Below the pieces are notes generated by a model. It did no database searches and was not told the DNA's origin. It worked only from the letters and a program-made list of their open reading frames with translations. The position numbers were made by a program, and so were the translations under genes. Shown here piece after piece: positions 14,385-24,142 of a DNA stretch of 64,000 nt; the stretch's first letter is position 1; every line of letters starts with the position of its first letter. Source of the stretch: Streptomyces wedmorensis (GTDB taxonomy: Bacteria > Actinomycetota > Actinomycetes > Streptomycetales > Streptomycetaceae); the NCBI RefSeq assembly GCF_000716445.1, contig NZ_JNWK01000032.1:19669-83668 (forward strand), in the 5' to 3' direction.

Positions 14385-15656
14385 TCACCTGTCGGCGCGG
14401 TGCCGGTCGCGCCCGAAGAGGGAGCGGATGCCCCGGAGGGTCAGACGCCCCCGCGTGCGGTGCTCCCGGTCCGGAGCCGCCTCAGGGTGCGGCTCCGTCC
14501 CGGGCTCCTGCGCCGCCTCCTCGTACGTGCCCTTCGGCGGAGGGAGGAGGGCGCCGGTGGGGAAGTGGTCCGCCCACGGGGCCAACGCCCTCGCGGCCTC
14601 GCGTACGACCCGCGGGGAGTCGTCGGCGAGCAGCGGCGCGAGCCGCTGGAACCGGACGGCGTCGAGCACGCGCAGCCCCGCCACGGCGCCGGCCCGCACT
14701 CGCGGCCGCGGGTGCCCGGTGAGGGCCCAGAGCGTCTCCGCGTCCGTGGCGCGGTGGCCGCACTCGGCGAGGCCGAGCGGGGCGTCGGAGGGCACCGCGT
14801 CACCGGCCGCGCAGGCGGCGCGGTAGAGGGGCGCGGGGTCGGTGCCCGCCTGCCGCAGGGCCCAGCGCGCGCAGGCGCGGACGAGCGCGGAGCGGTCGTA
14901 CAGGAACGGCTCCGCCTCACCGGCCCGCCCGGCCCGGCGCAGCGCCGTGACGCCCGCCGCGCGCACGCGGCCGAGCCGGGAGGCCAGCAGGGGGCCGAGG
15001 ACGGTCTCGTCGACGTGGTCGCCGGCCGCGGCGAGCGCCGCGCTCGCGCACAGGTCCTGGACGACCACGTCGTGATCGGCGGCGGCGATCGCCGCGAGCC
15101 GGGCGGGAGGGAGCAGGCCGCGCTCGGCGGCGATCCGGTGCGCGAGCCGCCGTACGGCGCGGTCCCCGCTGCCGAGCAGGACGTCCGTGTCGGCCGCGGA
15201 CGCCTGCCGCACGCGCGCGGTCAGCAGCTCCCGGGCGTCGTCCCCGCGCAGCCGGTCGCCGGTGCGGAGCGCCACCGCCGTGAGGCGCCCGAGGGCCTCG
15301 GGCGGGAGCCCCGGGAGCTCCGCGCGCAGCACGGCGCGGGCCCGGACGCGTACCGGACCGGCCCAGTCGGCGCAGCGGATGACGACCAGGGGGAGCAGCT
15401 CGGGGGAGTGGCGCACGTGGGGGAGGGCGGCCTCCCTGGTCCGGCCGTCGGGGCCGCAGAGGGCGACGGCGAGTTCCGGGGCGGTGGGCCCCCGGTCCGC
15501 GGCGGCGGGGAACCAGGTGTGGACGGCCGGTATGCGGCGGCCCCATCGGAGGTCGGCCCGGATGCGCCGGTCGAGGTCCATCCATGCGTCCGGGTCGGAG
15601 CTGCGCAGGACCTGGGAGAGGCGGTCGGTGACGTCGTCGAGGGCGGTGGTCGGCAT
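14385..15656 (-). CDS. HEAT-repeat protein of unknown function
   Basis: A 423-residue all-helical protein built of Ala/Leu/Arg-rich repeats of about 30-40 residues that look like HEAT/PBS-lyase-type units (for example LAPLLADDSPRVVREAARALAP and LGPLLASRLGRVRAAGVTALRRAG). Such scaffolds usually mediate protein or DNA binding (compare AlkD-like folds), but no catalytic signature is visible. The C-terminal ~50 residues are charged and probably disordered, ending RSLFGRDRHRADR. ATG 15656 (MPTTALDD) is the first start consistent with the repeats. It lies antisense between argR and argH and so separates argH from the operon. Confidence 0.75.
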   Translation of the reverse strand: MPTTALDDVTDRLSQVLRSSDPDAWMDLDRRIRADLRWGRRIPAVHTWFPAAADRGPTAPELAVALCGPDGRTREAALPHVRHSPELLPLVVIRCADWAGPVRVRARAVLRAELPGLPPEALGRLTAVALRTGDRLRGDDARELLTARVRQASAADTDVLLGSGDRAVRRLAHRIAAERGLLPPARLAAIAAADHDVVVQDLCASAALAAAGDHVDETVLGPLLASRLGRVRAAGVTALRRAGRAGEAEPFLYDRSALVRACARWALRQAGTDPAPLYRAACAAGDAVPSDAPLGLAECGHRATDAETLWALTGHPRPRVRAGAVAGLRVLDAVRFQRLAPLLADDSPRVVREAARALAPWADHFPTGALLPPPKGTYEEAAQEPGTEPHPEAAPDREHRTRGRLTLRGIRSLFGRDRHRADR

Positions 15657-15726
15657 GGGGTGGAGCGTAGGTCCGGCGCGGCGGCGGCCGCCGCTGTTTA
15701 TCGGATGTACGAGCTCCGGGACCGCG

Positions 15727-15763
15727 TTGACAAAACATACGGTGCATTGCATAGTTATGCCTA
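15727..15763 (+). promoter_or_regulatory. argH promoter and ARG-box-like operator
   Basis: TTGACA (15727-15732) and CATAGT (15750-15755) are 17 bp apart. GCATTGCATAGTTATG (15744-15759) overlaps the -10 and is the clearest ARG-box-like sequence in the window. The leader to argH is about 125 nt. Confidence 0.78.
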
Positions 15764-15875
15764 CCGGAGGGGCGCGCGATCGCCGTCCGGCGCGACCCGG
15801 CGTGACCCGCACGCGTTGAACAGACAGTCTCCCCGTCCCAGGCCCGGGCGGGAGGCGGTCCACCCACTCTCCTGA

Positions 15876-17318
<1,443 letters not shown>

Positions 17319-17341
17319 TCCCGTACGGAGGTTCCGCACGT

Positions 17342-17378
17342 CACCGAGCCGCCGCCCCTTCCGGGCGGCGGCTCGGTG
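17342..17378 (+). terminator. argH terminator
   Basis: Perfect 16-bp arms CACCGAGCCGCCGCCC / GGGCGGCGGCTCGGTG with loop CTTCC, 23 bp past the argH stop. Confidence 0.88.
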
Positions 17379-17428
17379 CGTTCCGTTCCGGTCTGCGTGG
17401 CCGCAGGTGTCGAGGCGTTCGGACGTCG

Positions 17429-17476
17429 AGGTGCCCAGGTGTCCAGGTGTCCAGGTGTCCAGGTGTCCAGGTGCCC
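17429..17476. repeat. Six tandem copies of an 8-bp unit AGGTGYCC
   Basis: Units at 17429, 17437, 17445, 17453, 17461 and 17469. The four central copies are identical (AGGTGTCC) and the two end copies read AGGTGCCC. It lies in the gap between the argH terminator and the 3' end of the convergent GNAT gene. Confidence 0.9.
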
Positions 17477-17500
17477 GTGCGTCCGGACGCACGGGCGTCC

Positions 17501-18067
17501 TCAGTCGCCCGTGCGCCGGACGTGCAGGTGGCCGTCTCGGGGGAAGGCCGGCGGCGTCGCCGGCAGCACGCGGTCGAAGGCGTAACCGCTCTTCGACGCG
17601 ACCCGGCACGACGCCGGGTTGTCGACCTGGTGCAGCAGGTCGAGCCGCTCCAGGCCGTCGGGCCCGAAAGGCCCGAAGGCCCACTCCGTGAGCACCTCGA
17701 GCGCACGCGGGGCGACGCCCTTCCCACGCGCGTGCGCGGCGGTCCAGTAGCCCACCTCGGCCGCCGGGCCGCCGGGGGTGACCCCCTTGAGGACCGTGTT
17801 GCCCACCAGGGGTCCCTCCTCCCCGCCGGGTCCTTCCTCCAGGACCGCGAAGGCGAAGCGCTCCCCGCCGGCCCAGCCCGCCTGTTGGGTCTCCAGCCAC
17901 CGTGCCCCGCCGGCCTCGTCGTCCACCCGGTGGCTCGTCCAGTGGCGCAGTACGGGATCCCGGCACGCCTCGATGAGCGAGGGGATGTCCCGCGCGGACC
18001 AAGGGCGGAGGACGAGGGCGGGGAGGGCCGGTGTCGCGGCGGCTCGCAGGGTGACGGAGGAGTTCAT
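17501..18067 (-). CDS. GNAT family N-acetyltransferase (RimJ/RimL type)
   Basis: A 188-residue acetyltransferase of the RimJ/RimL-like branch, with LVLRPWSARDIPSLIEACRD at the start, VGYWTAAHARGKGVAPRALE as the acetyl-CoA loop and NPASCRVASKSGYAF near the end. ATG 18067 is preferred over 18109, which would overlap the palindromic operator. It is divergent from the TetR regulator, so the shared intergenic operator could affect both. The substrate is unknown. Confidence 0.85.
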   Translation of the reverse strand: MNSSVTLRAAATPALPALVLRPWSARDIPSLIEACRDPVLRHWTSHRVDDEAGGARWLETQQAGWAGGERFAFAVLEEGPGGEEGPLVGNTVLKGVTPGGPAAEVGYWTAAHARGKGVAPRALEVLTEWAFGPFGPDGLERLDLLHQVDNPASCRVASKSGYAFDRVLPATPPAFPRDGHLHVRRTGD

Positions 18068-18096
18068 CGGCCGAGCATAGGACGTCACTCTCCAGG

Positions 18097-18116
18097 GTGA
18101 GACATTCATGTCTCAC
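18097..18116. promoter_or_regulatory. Perfect palindromic operator between GNAT and TetR genes
   Basis: GTGAGACATTCATGTCTCAC: 8-bp arms with a 4-bp spacer. It lies seven bases before a TATGAT -10-like hexamer (18123-18128), in the -35 region of the TetR gene, and is the most likely autoregulatory site of that regulator. Confidence 0.75.
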
Positions 18117-18134
18117 TTGGTGTATGATCGTCTC

Positions 18135-18686
18135 ATGGTAGTCGATCGCAACCAGGTGCTCCGCAGCGCCGCCGCCCTTCTCTCCCGTAAAGCGACCGCG
18201 ACGATGGACGAGGTCGCCCGCGCGGCAGGGATCGGCCGGGCCACGCTGCACCGCCAGTTCGCCGGGCGGGACGCGCTGGTCAGGGCGCTCGAAGCGCTCG
18301 GACTCGAGGAGCTGGAGCAGGCGCACGACCGGGCCCGGCTCGACGAGGGGCCCGAAGACGAGGCCGTCCGGCGACTCATCGCCGAGGTGGAGCCCGTCGC
18401 CCCGCTGCTCTCCTTCCTGGTCACCGAGAACCAGCTGTTCGAGGGCGACGAGCGGAACGAGGGATGGGAACGCATCGACGCCCGGATCGTGGCCCTCTTC
18501 CGGCGGGGCCAGGAGAACGGCGTGTTCCGGATCGACCTGACCCCCGCCTGGCTGTCCGAGGCCTTCTACGGGCTGATCGGATCCGGCGCCTGGGCCGTAC
18601 ACGACGGCAGGGTCGCCGCCAAGGACTTCCAATACATGATCGCCGAGCTGCTGCTCGGCGGAGCGCGCAGGAGCGTGGAGAAGTGA
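18135..18686 (+). CDS. TetR family transcriptional regulator
   Basis: A 183-residue repressor. The N-terminal helix-turn-helix is about residues 6-50 (SRKATATMDEVARAAGIGRATLHRQFAGRDALVRAL), and the variable C-terminal ligand-binding domain is all-helical. ATG 18135 was chosen over 18108 because the latter lies inside the palindrome. 18135 begins 7 nt after TATGAT with no Shine-Dalgarno, suggesting a leaderless mRNA. The stop overlaps the MFS start (GTGA), so regulator and exporter form an operon probably induced by the exported compound. Confidence 0.9.
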   Translation: MVVDRNQVLRSAAALLSRKATATMDEVARAAGIGRATLHRQFAGRDALVRALEALGLEELEQAHDRARLDEGPEDEAVRRLIAEVEPVAPLLSFLVTENQLFEGDERNEGWERIDARIVALFRRGQENGVFRIDLTPAWLSEAFYGLIGSGAWAVHDGRVAAKDFQYMIAELLLGGARRSVEK

Positions 18687-20227
18687 GCACCAGCACCATC
18701 GGCACCAAGAGCCATATCGAGGGCGTGCACCGCCCCGGTCGGTGGCTCGCCCTTTCCGTGCTCGTCCTGGCCGTCCTGCTCGTGGCGGTCGACGCCACGG
18801 TGCTCGGGCTCGCCACCCCGTTCCTCTCCGAGGAACTGCAGCCGACCGGCACGCAGCTCCTGTGGATCGGTGACGTCTACTCGTTCGTCATCGCCGGACT
18901 CCTCGTCTCCATGGGCAGCCTCGGCGACCGCATCGGCCGCAAGAAGCTGCTGCTGATCGGCGCCACCGCCTTCGGCGCCGTCTCGGTCCTGAACGCCTAC
19001 GCGACCAGCCCCGAGATGATGATCGTGGCCCGCGCGCTCCTCGGCGTCGCCGGCGCGACCCTGATGCCGTCGACCCTCGCGCTCATCCGGAACCTCTTCC
19101 ACGACCCGCGCGAGCGCAGCCTCGCCATCGGCATCTGGGGTGCCATGGCCTCGGCCGGCGCCGCCGTCGGACCGGTCGTCGGCGGGTTCCTCCTGGAGCA
19201 CTTCTGGTGGGGCTCGGTCTTCCTCATCAACCTGCCCGTCATGGCGGTCCTCGTCCTCGTCGGCATCAAGCTGATCCCCGAGTCGAAGAACCCGAACCCG
19301 GGCCCCTGGGACCTGCCCAGCGTCGCGCTCTCCCTCGTCGGCATGATCGGCCTGGTCTACGCGGTCAAGGAGCTTGCCTCGCACGGCCCGTCCCTGGACG
19401 CCGGCGCCGCCGCCGTCATCGGGCTCGGCGCCCTGACCTGGTTCGTCCGCAGGCAGCTCACCCTGCCGGCGCCGCTCCTGGACATGCGCCTCTTCCGCCA
19501 CCGCGGCTTCTCCGGCGCCGTCCTCGCCGACCTGCTGACCATCCTCGGCCTCTCCGGCCTGGTCTTCTTCCTGTCCCAGTTCTTCCAGCTGGTCCAGGGC
19601 CGCCAGCCCCTGGAGGCCGGTCTCGCCGAACTCCCGGCGGCGATCGGCGCGGTGACGGCCGGTCTGATCGCGGGCCTCGTCGCCCGGCGCTTCTCCGTGC
19701 GGTCCGTGGTGGCCGGCGGTCTCGCGGCGGTCGGTCTGTCCCTGGCCGTCCTGACGACGCTCGACCAGCACACCGGGTACCCGCTGCTCGGCGCCGCCCT
19801 GCTCGTCGTCGGCGTGGGCGCCGGCTTCTCGTTCACCGTCACCGCCGACGTGATCCTCTCCAGCGTCCCGAAGGAGCAGGCCGGATCCGCCTCCGCCGTC
19901 TCCGAGACGGCGTACGAGCTCGGCGCCGCCCTCGGCATCGCGGTCCTCGGCTCCATCGTGACCGGGATCTACCAGGGATTCGCCACCCCGGCCGGCGTCC
20001 CCTCCGACGTCGCGGCGGCCGCCCACGAGTCGCTCGGCGGCGCGGTCGAGGCCTCCGGCGCCCTCGCCCCGGACACCGCGACGGCCCTGGTCTCCGCCGC
20101 CCAGGAGGCGTTCGTCGACGGCCTGCGGATCGCGGCCGGCGCCGGCGCCGCGGTCCTCCTCGCGACGGCGGTCGCGGCCTGGTTCCTGCTGAGGGGCCAG
20201 AAGCTGGAGGACGGCGTCGAGCACTGA
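18683..20227 (+). CDS. MFS drug-exporter of the DHA2 (14-TM) type
   Basis: A 514-residue integral membrane transporter with about 14 predicted membrane segments. Motif A of drug:H+ antiporters is visible as GSLGDRIGRKKLLLIG near residue 75 and a motif-C-like stretch as GAAVGPVVGGFLLEH near residue 157. GTG 18683 overlaps the TetR stop by four bases. Together with the TetR gene and its palindrome this is a classic regulator-exporter cassette, probably proton-driven efflux of a cationic or hydrophobic compound that also binds the regulator. Confidence 0.92.
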   Translation: MSTSTIGTKSHIEGVHRPGRWLALSVLVLAVLLVAVDATVLGLATPFLSEELQPTGTQLLWIGDVYSFVIAGLLVSMGSLGDRIGRKKLLLIGATAFGAVSVLNAYATSPEMMIVARALLGVAGATLMPSTLALIRNLFHDPRERSLAIGIWGAMASAGAAVGPVVGGFLLEHFWWGSVFLINLPVMAVLVLVGIKLIPESKNPNPGPWDLPSVALSLVGMIGLVYAVKELASHGPSLDAGAAAVIGLGALTWFVRRQLTLPAPLLDMRLFRHRGFSGAVLADLLTILGLSGLVFFLSQFFQLVQGRQPLEAGLAELPAAIGAVTAGLIAGLVARRFSVRSVVAGGLAAVGLSLAVLTTLDQHTGYPLLGAALLVVGVGAGFSFTVTADVILSSVPKEQAGSASAVSETAYELGAALGIAVLGSIVTGIYQGFATPAGVPSDVAAAAHESLGGAVEASGALAPDTATALVSAAQEAFVDGLRIAAGAGAAVLLATAVAAWFLLRGQKLEDGVEH

Positions 20228-20243
20228 CGCACCCGGCGCACGC

Positions 20244-20284
20244 GAAGGTGCCCCGCACGACCATCGGCCGTGCGGGGCACCTTC
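20244..20284. terminator. Bidirectional terminator between MFS and plsC-like genes
   Basis: 16-bp perfect arms GAAGGTGCCCCGCACG / CGTGCGGGGCACCTTC around a 9-nt loop, between two converging genes. Confidence 0.88.
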
Positions 20285-20299
20285 CTCCGTATGCGGGGG

Positions 20300-20971
20300 C
20301 TACGCGGCCTTCGCCTTCGTGGCGTACATGTCCACGTACTCCTGCCCGGAGAGGCGCATCACCTCGGCCATCACGGAGTCCGTCACGGCCCGCAGCACAT
20401 AGCGGTCGCGGTCCATCCCGTCGTACCGGGAGAACTCCATCGGCTCACCGAAGCGGACCGTCACGCGGCCCGGCCGGGGGAGCCCCGCACCGCCCGGCTG
20501 GATCTTGTCGGTGCCGATCATCGCGAACGGGATCACCGGAGCGCCGGTCATCAGGGTGAGCCGCGCGATGCCCGTACGGCCCCGGTACAGCCGGCCGTCG
20601 GGGGAGCGGGTGCCCTCCGGGTAGATCGAGAAGATCTTGCCCTCCTCGAGGACCCGGCGGCCGGTCATCAGGGCCGCCACACCGCCGCGGCCGCCGTCCC
20701 GGTCCACCGGGATCATGCCGACGCTGGTGAAGAACCAGGCCATCGCCCGGCCCTTGACGCCCTTGCCCGTCACGTACTCGTCCTTGCCGATGAAGTAGAC
20801 CGGGCGGTCCAGGCAGATCGGCATGATCATCGAGTCGATGAAGGTCAGGTGGTTGCCCGCGAGGATGACGGGACCGGTGCCCGGGATGTTCTCGGCGCCC
20901 TCGACGCGGGGGCGGAACATCAGGCGCATGACCGGCCCCAGCACTGCCTTGATGATCGCGAGACGGGACAA
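20300..20971 (-). CDS. plsC: 1-acyl-sn-glycerol-3-phosphate acyltransferase
   Basis: A 223-residue membrane-associated acyltransferase making phosphatidic acid. The catalytic HX4D motif is NHLTFID near residue 40. The substrate-phosphate motif lies near residue 119 in IYPEGTRSPDG, and a third block (VIPFAMIGT) follows. ATG 20971 starts a short N-terminal amphipathic/hydrophobic segment (IIKAVLGPVMRLMF). Several PlsC paralogues occur in streptomycetes, so the symbol denotes the family rather than the essential copy. Confidence 0.88.
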   Translation of the reverse strand: MSRLAIIKAVLGPVMRLMFRPRVEGAENIPGTGPVILAGNHLTFIDSMIMPICLDRPVYFIGKDEYVTGKGVKGRAMAWFFTSVGMIPVDRDGGRGGVAALMTGRRVLEEGKIFSIYPEGTRSPDGRLYRGRTGIARLTLMTGAPVIPFAMIGTDKIQPGGAGLPRPGRVTVRFGEPMEFSRYDGMDRDRYVLRAVTDSVMAEVMRLSGQEYVDMYATKAKAA

Positions 20972-21215
20972 CGGTTCCTCCGGTGAGACGCGGGTCAGTC
21001 GAGCGAGTCAGCGTGCGAGTCAGTCGGGCTGACGGTGCAGCTGGCGACGATACTCGCGGGTCACCGTCGCCCGCACATCGGGTTCACGAAGTGGATACGC
21101 GGTGTTGACGTGTGTTTCCGCCATGTTCGGCCGAGGTCTGCCGCCCGTAGGTGGTTCTTGCCTAGCGTCTGAACCCCCGATGACAGGTACGGGACACCAC
21201 ACAGGAGGAGTCTTC

Positions 21216-22397
21216 ATGACACAGGGTGCGCAGCCGAGCCCGGCACGCCGGACCGTTCTCGGAGCGGCCGGAGCGGCGGCGGTACTGGGGGCCGCGACGG
21301 TCCTCCCCGCCGGCACCGCCCACGCCGACGAGGCCCGGGGCGGCGAGAACCGAGGCGGCGGCCACGGCCGCGGCTACCGCTCCCTCCCCGCCCCCACCGT
21401 CATCGCCCACCGCGGCGCCAGCGGCTACCGGCCCGAGCACACCCTCGGCTCCTACCGGCACGCGCTCGACCTCGGCGCCCACGTCATCGAGCAGGACCTC
21501 GTCCCCACCAGGGACGGCCACCTCGTCTGCCGCCACGAGAACGACATCACCGGCACCACCGACGTCGCCGACCACCCCGAGTTCGCCTCCCGGAAGACCA
21601 CCAAGAGCGTCGACGGCACCTCCCTCACCGGATGGTTCACCGAGGACTTCACGCTCGCCGAGCTCAAGACCCTGCGGGCCAAGGAGCGCATCCCCGGCAC
21701 CCGCCAGGAGAACACCCTCTACGACGGCCGCTGGACGATCCCCACCTTCGAGGAGGTGCTGCGCTGGGCCGAGGAGGAGGGCCGCCGCCGGGGTCGCGAG
21801 ATCTGGCTGCACGTCGAGACCAAGCACCCCACCTACTTCCGCGGCCTCGGCCTCGGCCTCGAGGAGCGGCTCGCCAGGCTCCTGCGCCGGTACGGACGCC
21901 ACCGCGCGCACTCCCCGGTCTTCCTCCAGTCCTTCGAGCCGAGCAGCATCCAGCGCCTCGCGAAGCTGGTGGACTCCCCGCGCGTGGTCCTGCTCTCCGG
22001 CGCGGGCAGCCGCCCGTGGGACTTCGTCCAGGCCGGAGACCCGCGCACCGTCGCCGACCTGGTCACTCCGGCGGGCCTGCGCTGGATCGCCTCGTACGCG
22101 CAGGGCATCGGCCCCACCCTCGACCTGGTCATCCCCAAGGACGCGAGCGGCCGGCTCGGCACCCCGACCGCCCTGGTCCGGGACGCGCACGCGGAGGGGC
22201 TGATCCTCCACCCGTACACGCACCGCAACGAGAACGCCTTCCTGCCCGCCGACTTCCGCCGCGGCACGGACCCGAACGCCTACGGCGACTCCTTCGGAGC
22301 CCTGAAGCGGTACCTGGAGACGGGCATCGACGGCATCTTCTCCGACAACACGGACACCGCCCTGCTCGCCGCCGCGGACTTCACCGCCCGCGACTGA
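21216..22397 (+). CDS. Secreted glycerophosphodiester phosphodiesterase (Tat signal)
   Basis: A 393-residue enzyme that hydrolyses glycerophosphodiesters to glycerol-3-phosphate and an alcohol. The N-terminus carries a twin-arginine signal (SPARRTVLGAAGAAAVLG) with an AHA cleavage site near residue 36. The catalytic core begins at IAHRGASGYRPEHTL and EQDLVPTRDGHLV, giving the HR, E-x-D and second histidine of the GDPD family. Length and the SSIQRL segment resemble the periplasmic GlpQ type. ATG 21216 is preceded by AGGAGG at 21203. The enzyme probably scavenges phosphate or glycerol from teichoic acids or lipid headgroups outside the cell. Confidence 0.9.
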   Translation: MTQGAQPSPARRTVLGAAGAAAVLGAATVLPAGTAHADEARGGENRGGGHGRGYRSLPAPTVIAHRGASGYRPEHTLGSYRHALDLGAHVIEQDLVPTRDGHLVCRHENDITGTTDVADHPEFASRKTTKSVDGTSLTGWFTEDFTLAELKTLRAKERIPGTRQENTLYDGRWTIPTFEEVLRWAEEEGRRRGREIWLHVETKHPTYFRGLGLGLEERLARLLRRYGRHRAHSPVFLQSFEPSSIQRLAKLVDSPRVVLLSGAGSRPWDFVQAGDPRTVADLVTPAGLRWIASYAQGIGPTLDLVIPKDASGRLGTPTALVRDAHAEGLILHPYTHRNENAFLPADFRRGTDPNAYGDSFGALKRYLETGIDGIFSDNTDTALLAAADFTARD

Positions 22398-22504
22398 GCC
22401 GCCAGGGGGCCGTACGGGTGGTCACCGCGCCCGCACGACCCCCTCCCGGGTGGTTTACGCCCCGCCCCGCAACCGCCGCCGCGCCACTCGGCATCGTGCC
22501 GGGC

Positions 22505-23173
22505 ATGACCATCACCCCCACCGCGCCCGCGCTCCCCACCACCCCGGCGCCCGTGCCCGCGCCGGCACCCCGCACCGCGGCCGCGGCCGCGTACGTGGCC
22601 GGCTTCGGGACCGCGTCCGATGCCGCGCCCGCGTCCGATGCCGCGCCCGGACTCCTCGCCGCGCTCGCCCCGTTGCTCGCCGCCGAGTCGGACGCCGAGG
22701 CGCCGGCCGCCGGAGTCGAGCCGGGGGACCTGGAGCAGGCCGTCTGGCTGCGGCTCCTGGAGCGGCTCCAGGAGACCGGCACCGCCCCCGAGCGGCCCGC
22801 CGAATGGCTCCGCAGGGCCGTCCGCGCGGAGGCCCGCCGCGCCCGCAGGACCACCGACCGGGAGCGCCCCTACCGGGAGGAGCCCGTACACGAGCCGGGC
22901 GGCGCCGAGCCCCACGGATCCCCGGAGCACTCCCTGATGGCCGCCGAAGGCCGCCGCACCCTCCGGGCCGCCGTCACCCGCACCCCAGGACGCTGCCCCC
23001 GGGTGCTCACGGCGATGCTCGACCCGGAGGACCACACCTACCGGGAAATCGCAGGAGAGTTGGGTATCTCACAGGGGAGTCTGGGGCCGATGCGTTCCCG
23101 TTGCCTGGGATGCCTGCGCAGAATGCTGGCTGCAGAGGTTCCCGCCCCCGGTCGACGGGGAAGGGTGCGGTAA
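22505..23173 (+). CDS. Sigma-70 family RNA polymerase sigma factor (ECF-like)
   Basis: A 222-residue protein. The first ~70 residues are Ala/Pro-rich low complexity with a short internal repeat (ASDAAPASDAAPG). A region-2-like segment follows (DLEQAVWLRLLERLQE...AEWLRRAVRAEARRARR). The C-terminus is a convincing region 4 helix-turn-helix (RVLTAMLDPEDHTYREIA, then GELGISQGSLGPMRSRCLG). No anti-sigma gene is adjacent. Genome annotations usually call this a sigma factor, but the weak region 2 leaves room for a DNA-binding regulator without -10 recognition. ATG 22505 was chosen as the first start after the upstream gene with a plausible leader. Confidence 0.7.
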   Translation: MTITPTAPALPTTPAPVPAPAPRTAAAAAYVAGFGTASDAAPASDAAPGLLAALAPLLAAESDAEAPAAGVEPGDLEQAVWLRLLERLQETGTAPERPAEWLRRAVRAEARRARRTTDRERPYREEPVHEPGGAEPHGSPEHSLMAAEGRRTLRAAVTRTPGRCPRVLTAMLDPEDHTYREIAGELGISQGSLGPMRSRCLGCLRRMLAAEVPAPGRRGRVR

Positions 23174-23209
23174 ACCGATGATCGACAGATGAGCGGGAGG
23201 CGTGCACAC

Positions 23210-23704
23210 ATGGGCCTGAGTGTGACCATCTCAGCAGCGGACGAGCAGGACGCGGAGCACATCCTGAAGCTGCAGTACCTCTGCTACCAGAGCGAGGCGG
23301 AGCTCTACGGGGACTGGTCCATCGAACCGCTCACCCAGTCGCTCGACGCCCTGCGCTCCGAACTCCGGGAGGGACACGGTCTCGTGGCCCGGCTCGGCGA
23401 CGAGATCGTCGCATCGGTACGGGCCCGCATCGACGAGGACGGCACGGTACGGATCGCCAAGCTCATCGTGCACCCCCGCATGCGGCGGCACGGTCTCGGC
23501 GGCCGGCTCCTCGACGGCATCGAGCGCCACTTCGCGTCCGGCGCCGAGCAGCTCCCCGTACCGCCCGCAAAGCGCTTCCAGCTCTTCACCGGCCACCGCA
23601 GCGAGGGCAACCTCAGGCTCTACCGCAGCAAGGGGTACGCGCAGGTCGCCACCCGCGAGCTCGGCCCCAAGCTCACCCTGGTGACCCTGGAGAAGGCCGC
23701 CTGA
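23210..23704 (+). CDS. GNAT family N-acetyltransferase
   Basis: A 164-residue acetyltransferase with the core VHPRMRRHGLGGRLLDGIERHF acetyl-CoA loop and a C-terminal YRSKGYAQVATREL segment. GGGAGG ten bases upstream supports ATG 23210 over an in-frame ATG at 23189. It follows the sigma-factor-like gene by 36 bp and could be cotranscribed. No substrate can be assigned. Confidence 0.85.
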   Translation: MGLSVTISAADEQDAEHILKLQYLCYQSEAELYGDWSIEPLTQSLDALRSELREGHGLVARLGDEIVASVRARIDEDGTVRIAKLIVHPRMRRHGLGGRLLDGIERHFASGAEQLPVPPAKRFQLFTGHRSEGNLRLYRSKGYAQVATRELGPKLTLVTLEKAA

Positions 23705-23705
23705 C

Positions 23706-24140
23706 TCAGGCGTCCGCCGCCGCGCGGGTCCTGCGCAGCCACCAGATGCCGGTCAGCGGCAGCAGCACCGGGATGAAGAGGTAGCCGTACCCGAAGTCGG
23801 ACCAGACCGTCGCGTCCGGGAAGGCGGACGGGTCGACGAGCGTCCAGGTCCCGACGATCACGACGCCCGCGAGCTCGGCGGCGCAGCACACCAGCGCCGC
23901 CCTGCGGGCCTTCTCCCCGCCCCGCACCAGCGTGTACGTGATGAACACGTAGACGACGGCCGCCACGGCCGACAGGCCGTACGCGAGCGGCGCCCGGTCG
24001 AACTCGGTGGCGATCTGGTAGATCGAGCGGGAGACCGCGCCGACCGACATCACGCCGTACAGCCAGACGAGCAGGATGCCCGGGCCCGAGACGAGTCGGT
24101 TCCTCGGGCTCCGCGCCGCCTTCTCCTGTGTCGCGGTCAT
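23706..24140 (-). CDS. Small membrane protein with four predicted TM segments
   Basis: A 144-residue protein of unknown function. Four hydrophobic segments are visible, near residues 21-45 (ILLVWLYGVMSVGAVS), 53-75, 82-105 and 118-135, followed by a positively charged C-terminus (WWLRRTRAAADA). No recognised catalytic motif is present. It lies two bases downstream of the next minus-strand membrane gene, so the two are almost certainly cotranscribed and perhaps form a complex. Confidence 0.75.
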   Translation of the reverse strand: MTATQEKAARSPRNRLVSGPGILLVWLYGVMSVGAVSRSIYQIATEFDRAPLAYGLSAVAAVVYVFITYTLVRGGEKARRAALVCCAAELAGVVIVGTWTLVDPSAFPDATVWSDFGYGYLFIPVLLPLTGIWWLRRTRAAADA

Positions 24141-24142
24141 GG

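Noticed and set aside
21079..21102. PHO box upstream of the glycerophosphodiesterase
   Set aside because: GTTCACGAAGT is followed by GGATACGCGGT, so only one half resembles the PhoP direct-repeat unit. Insufficient for a call.
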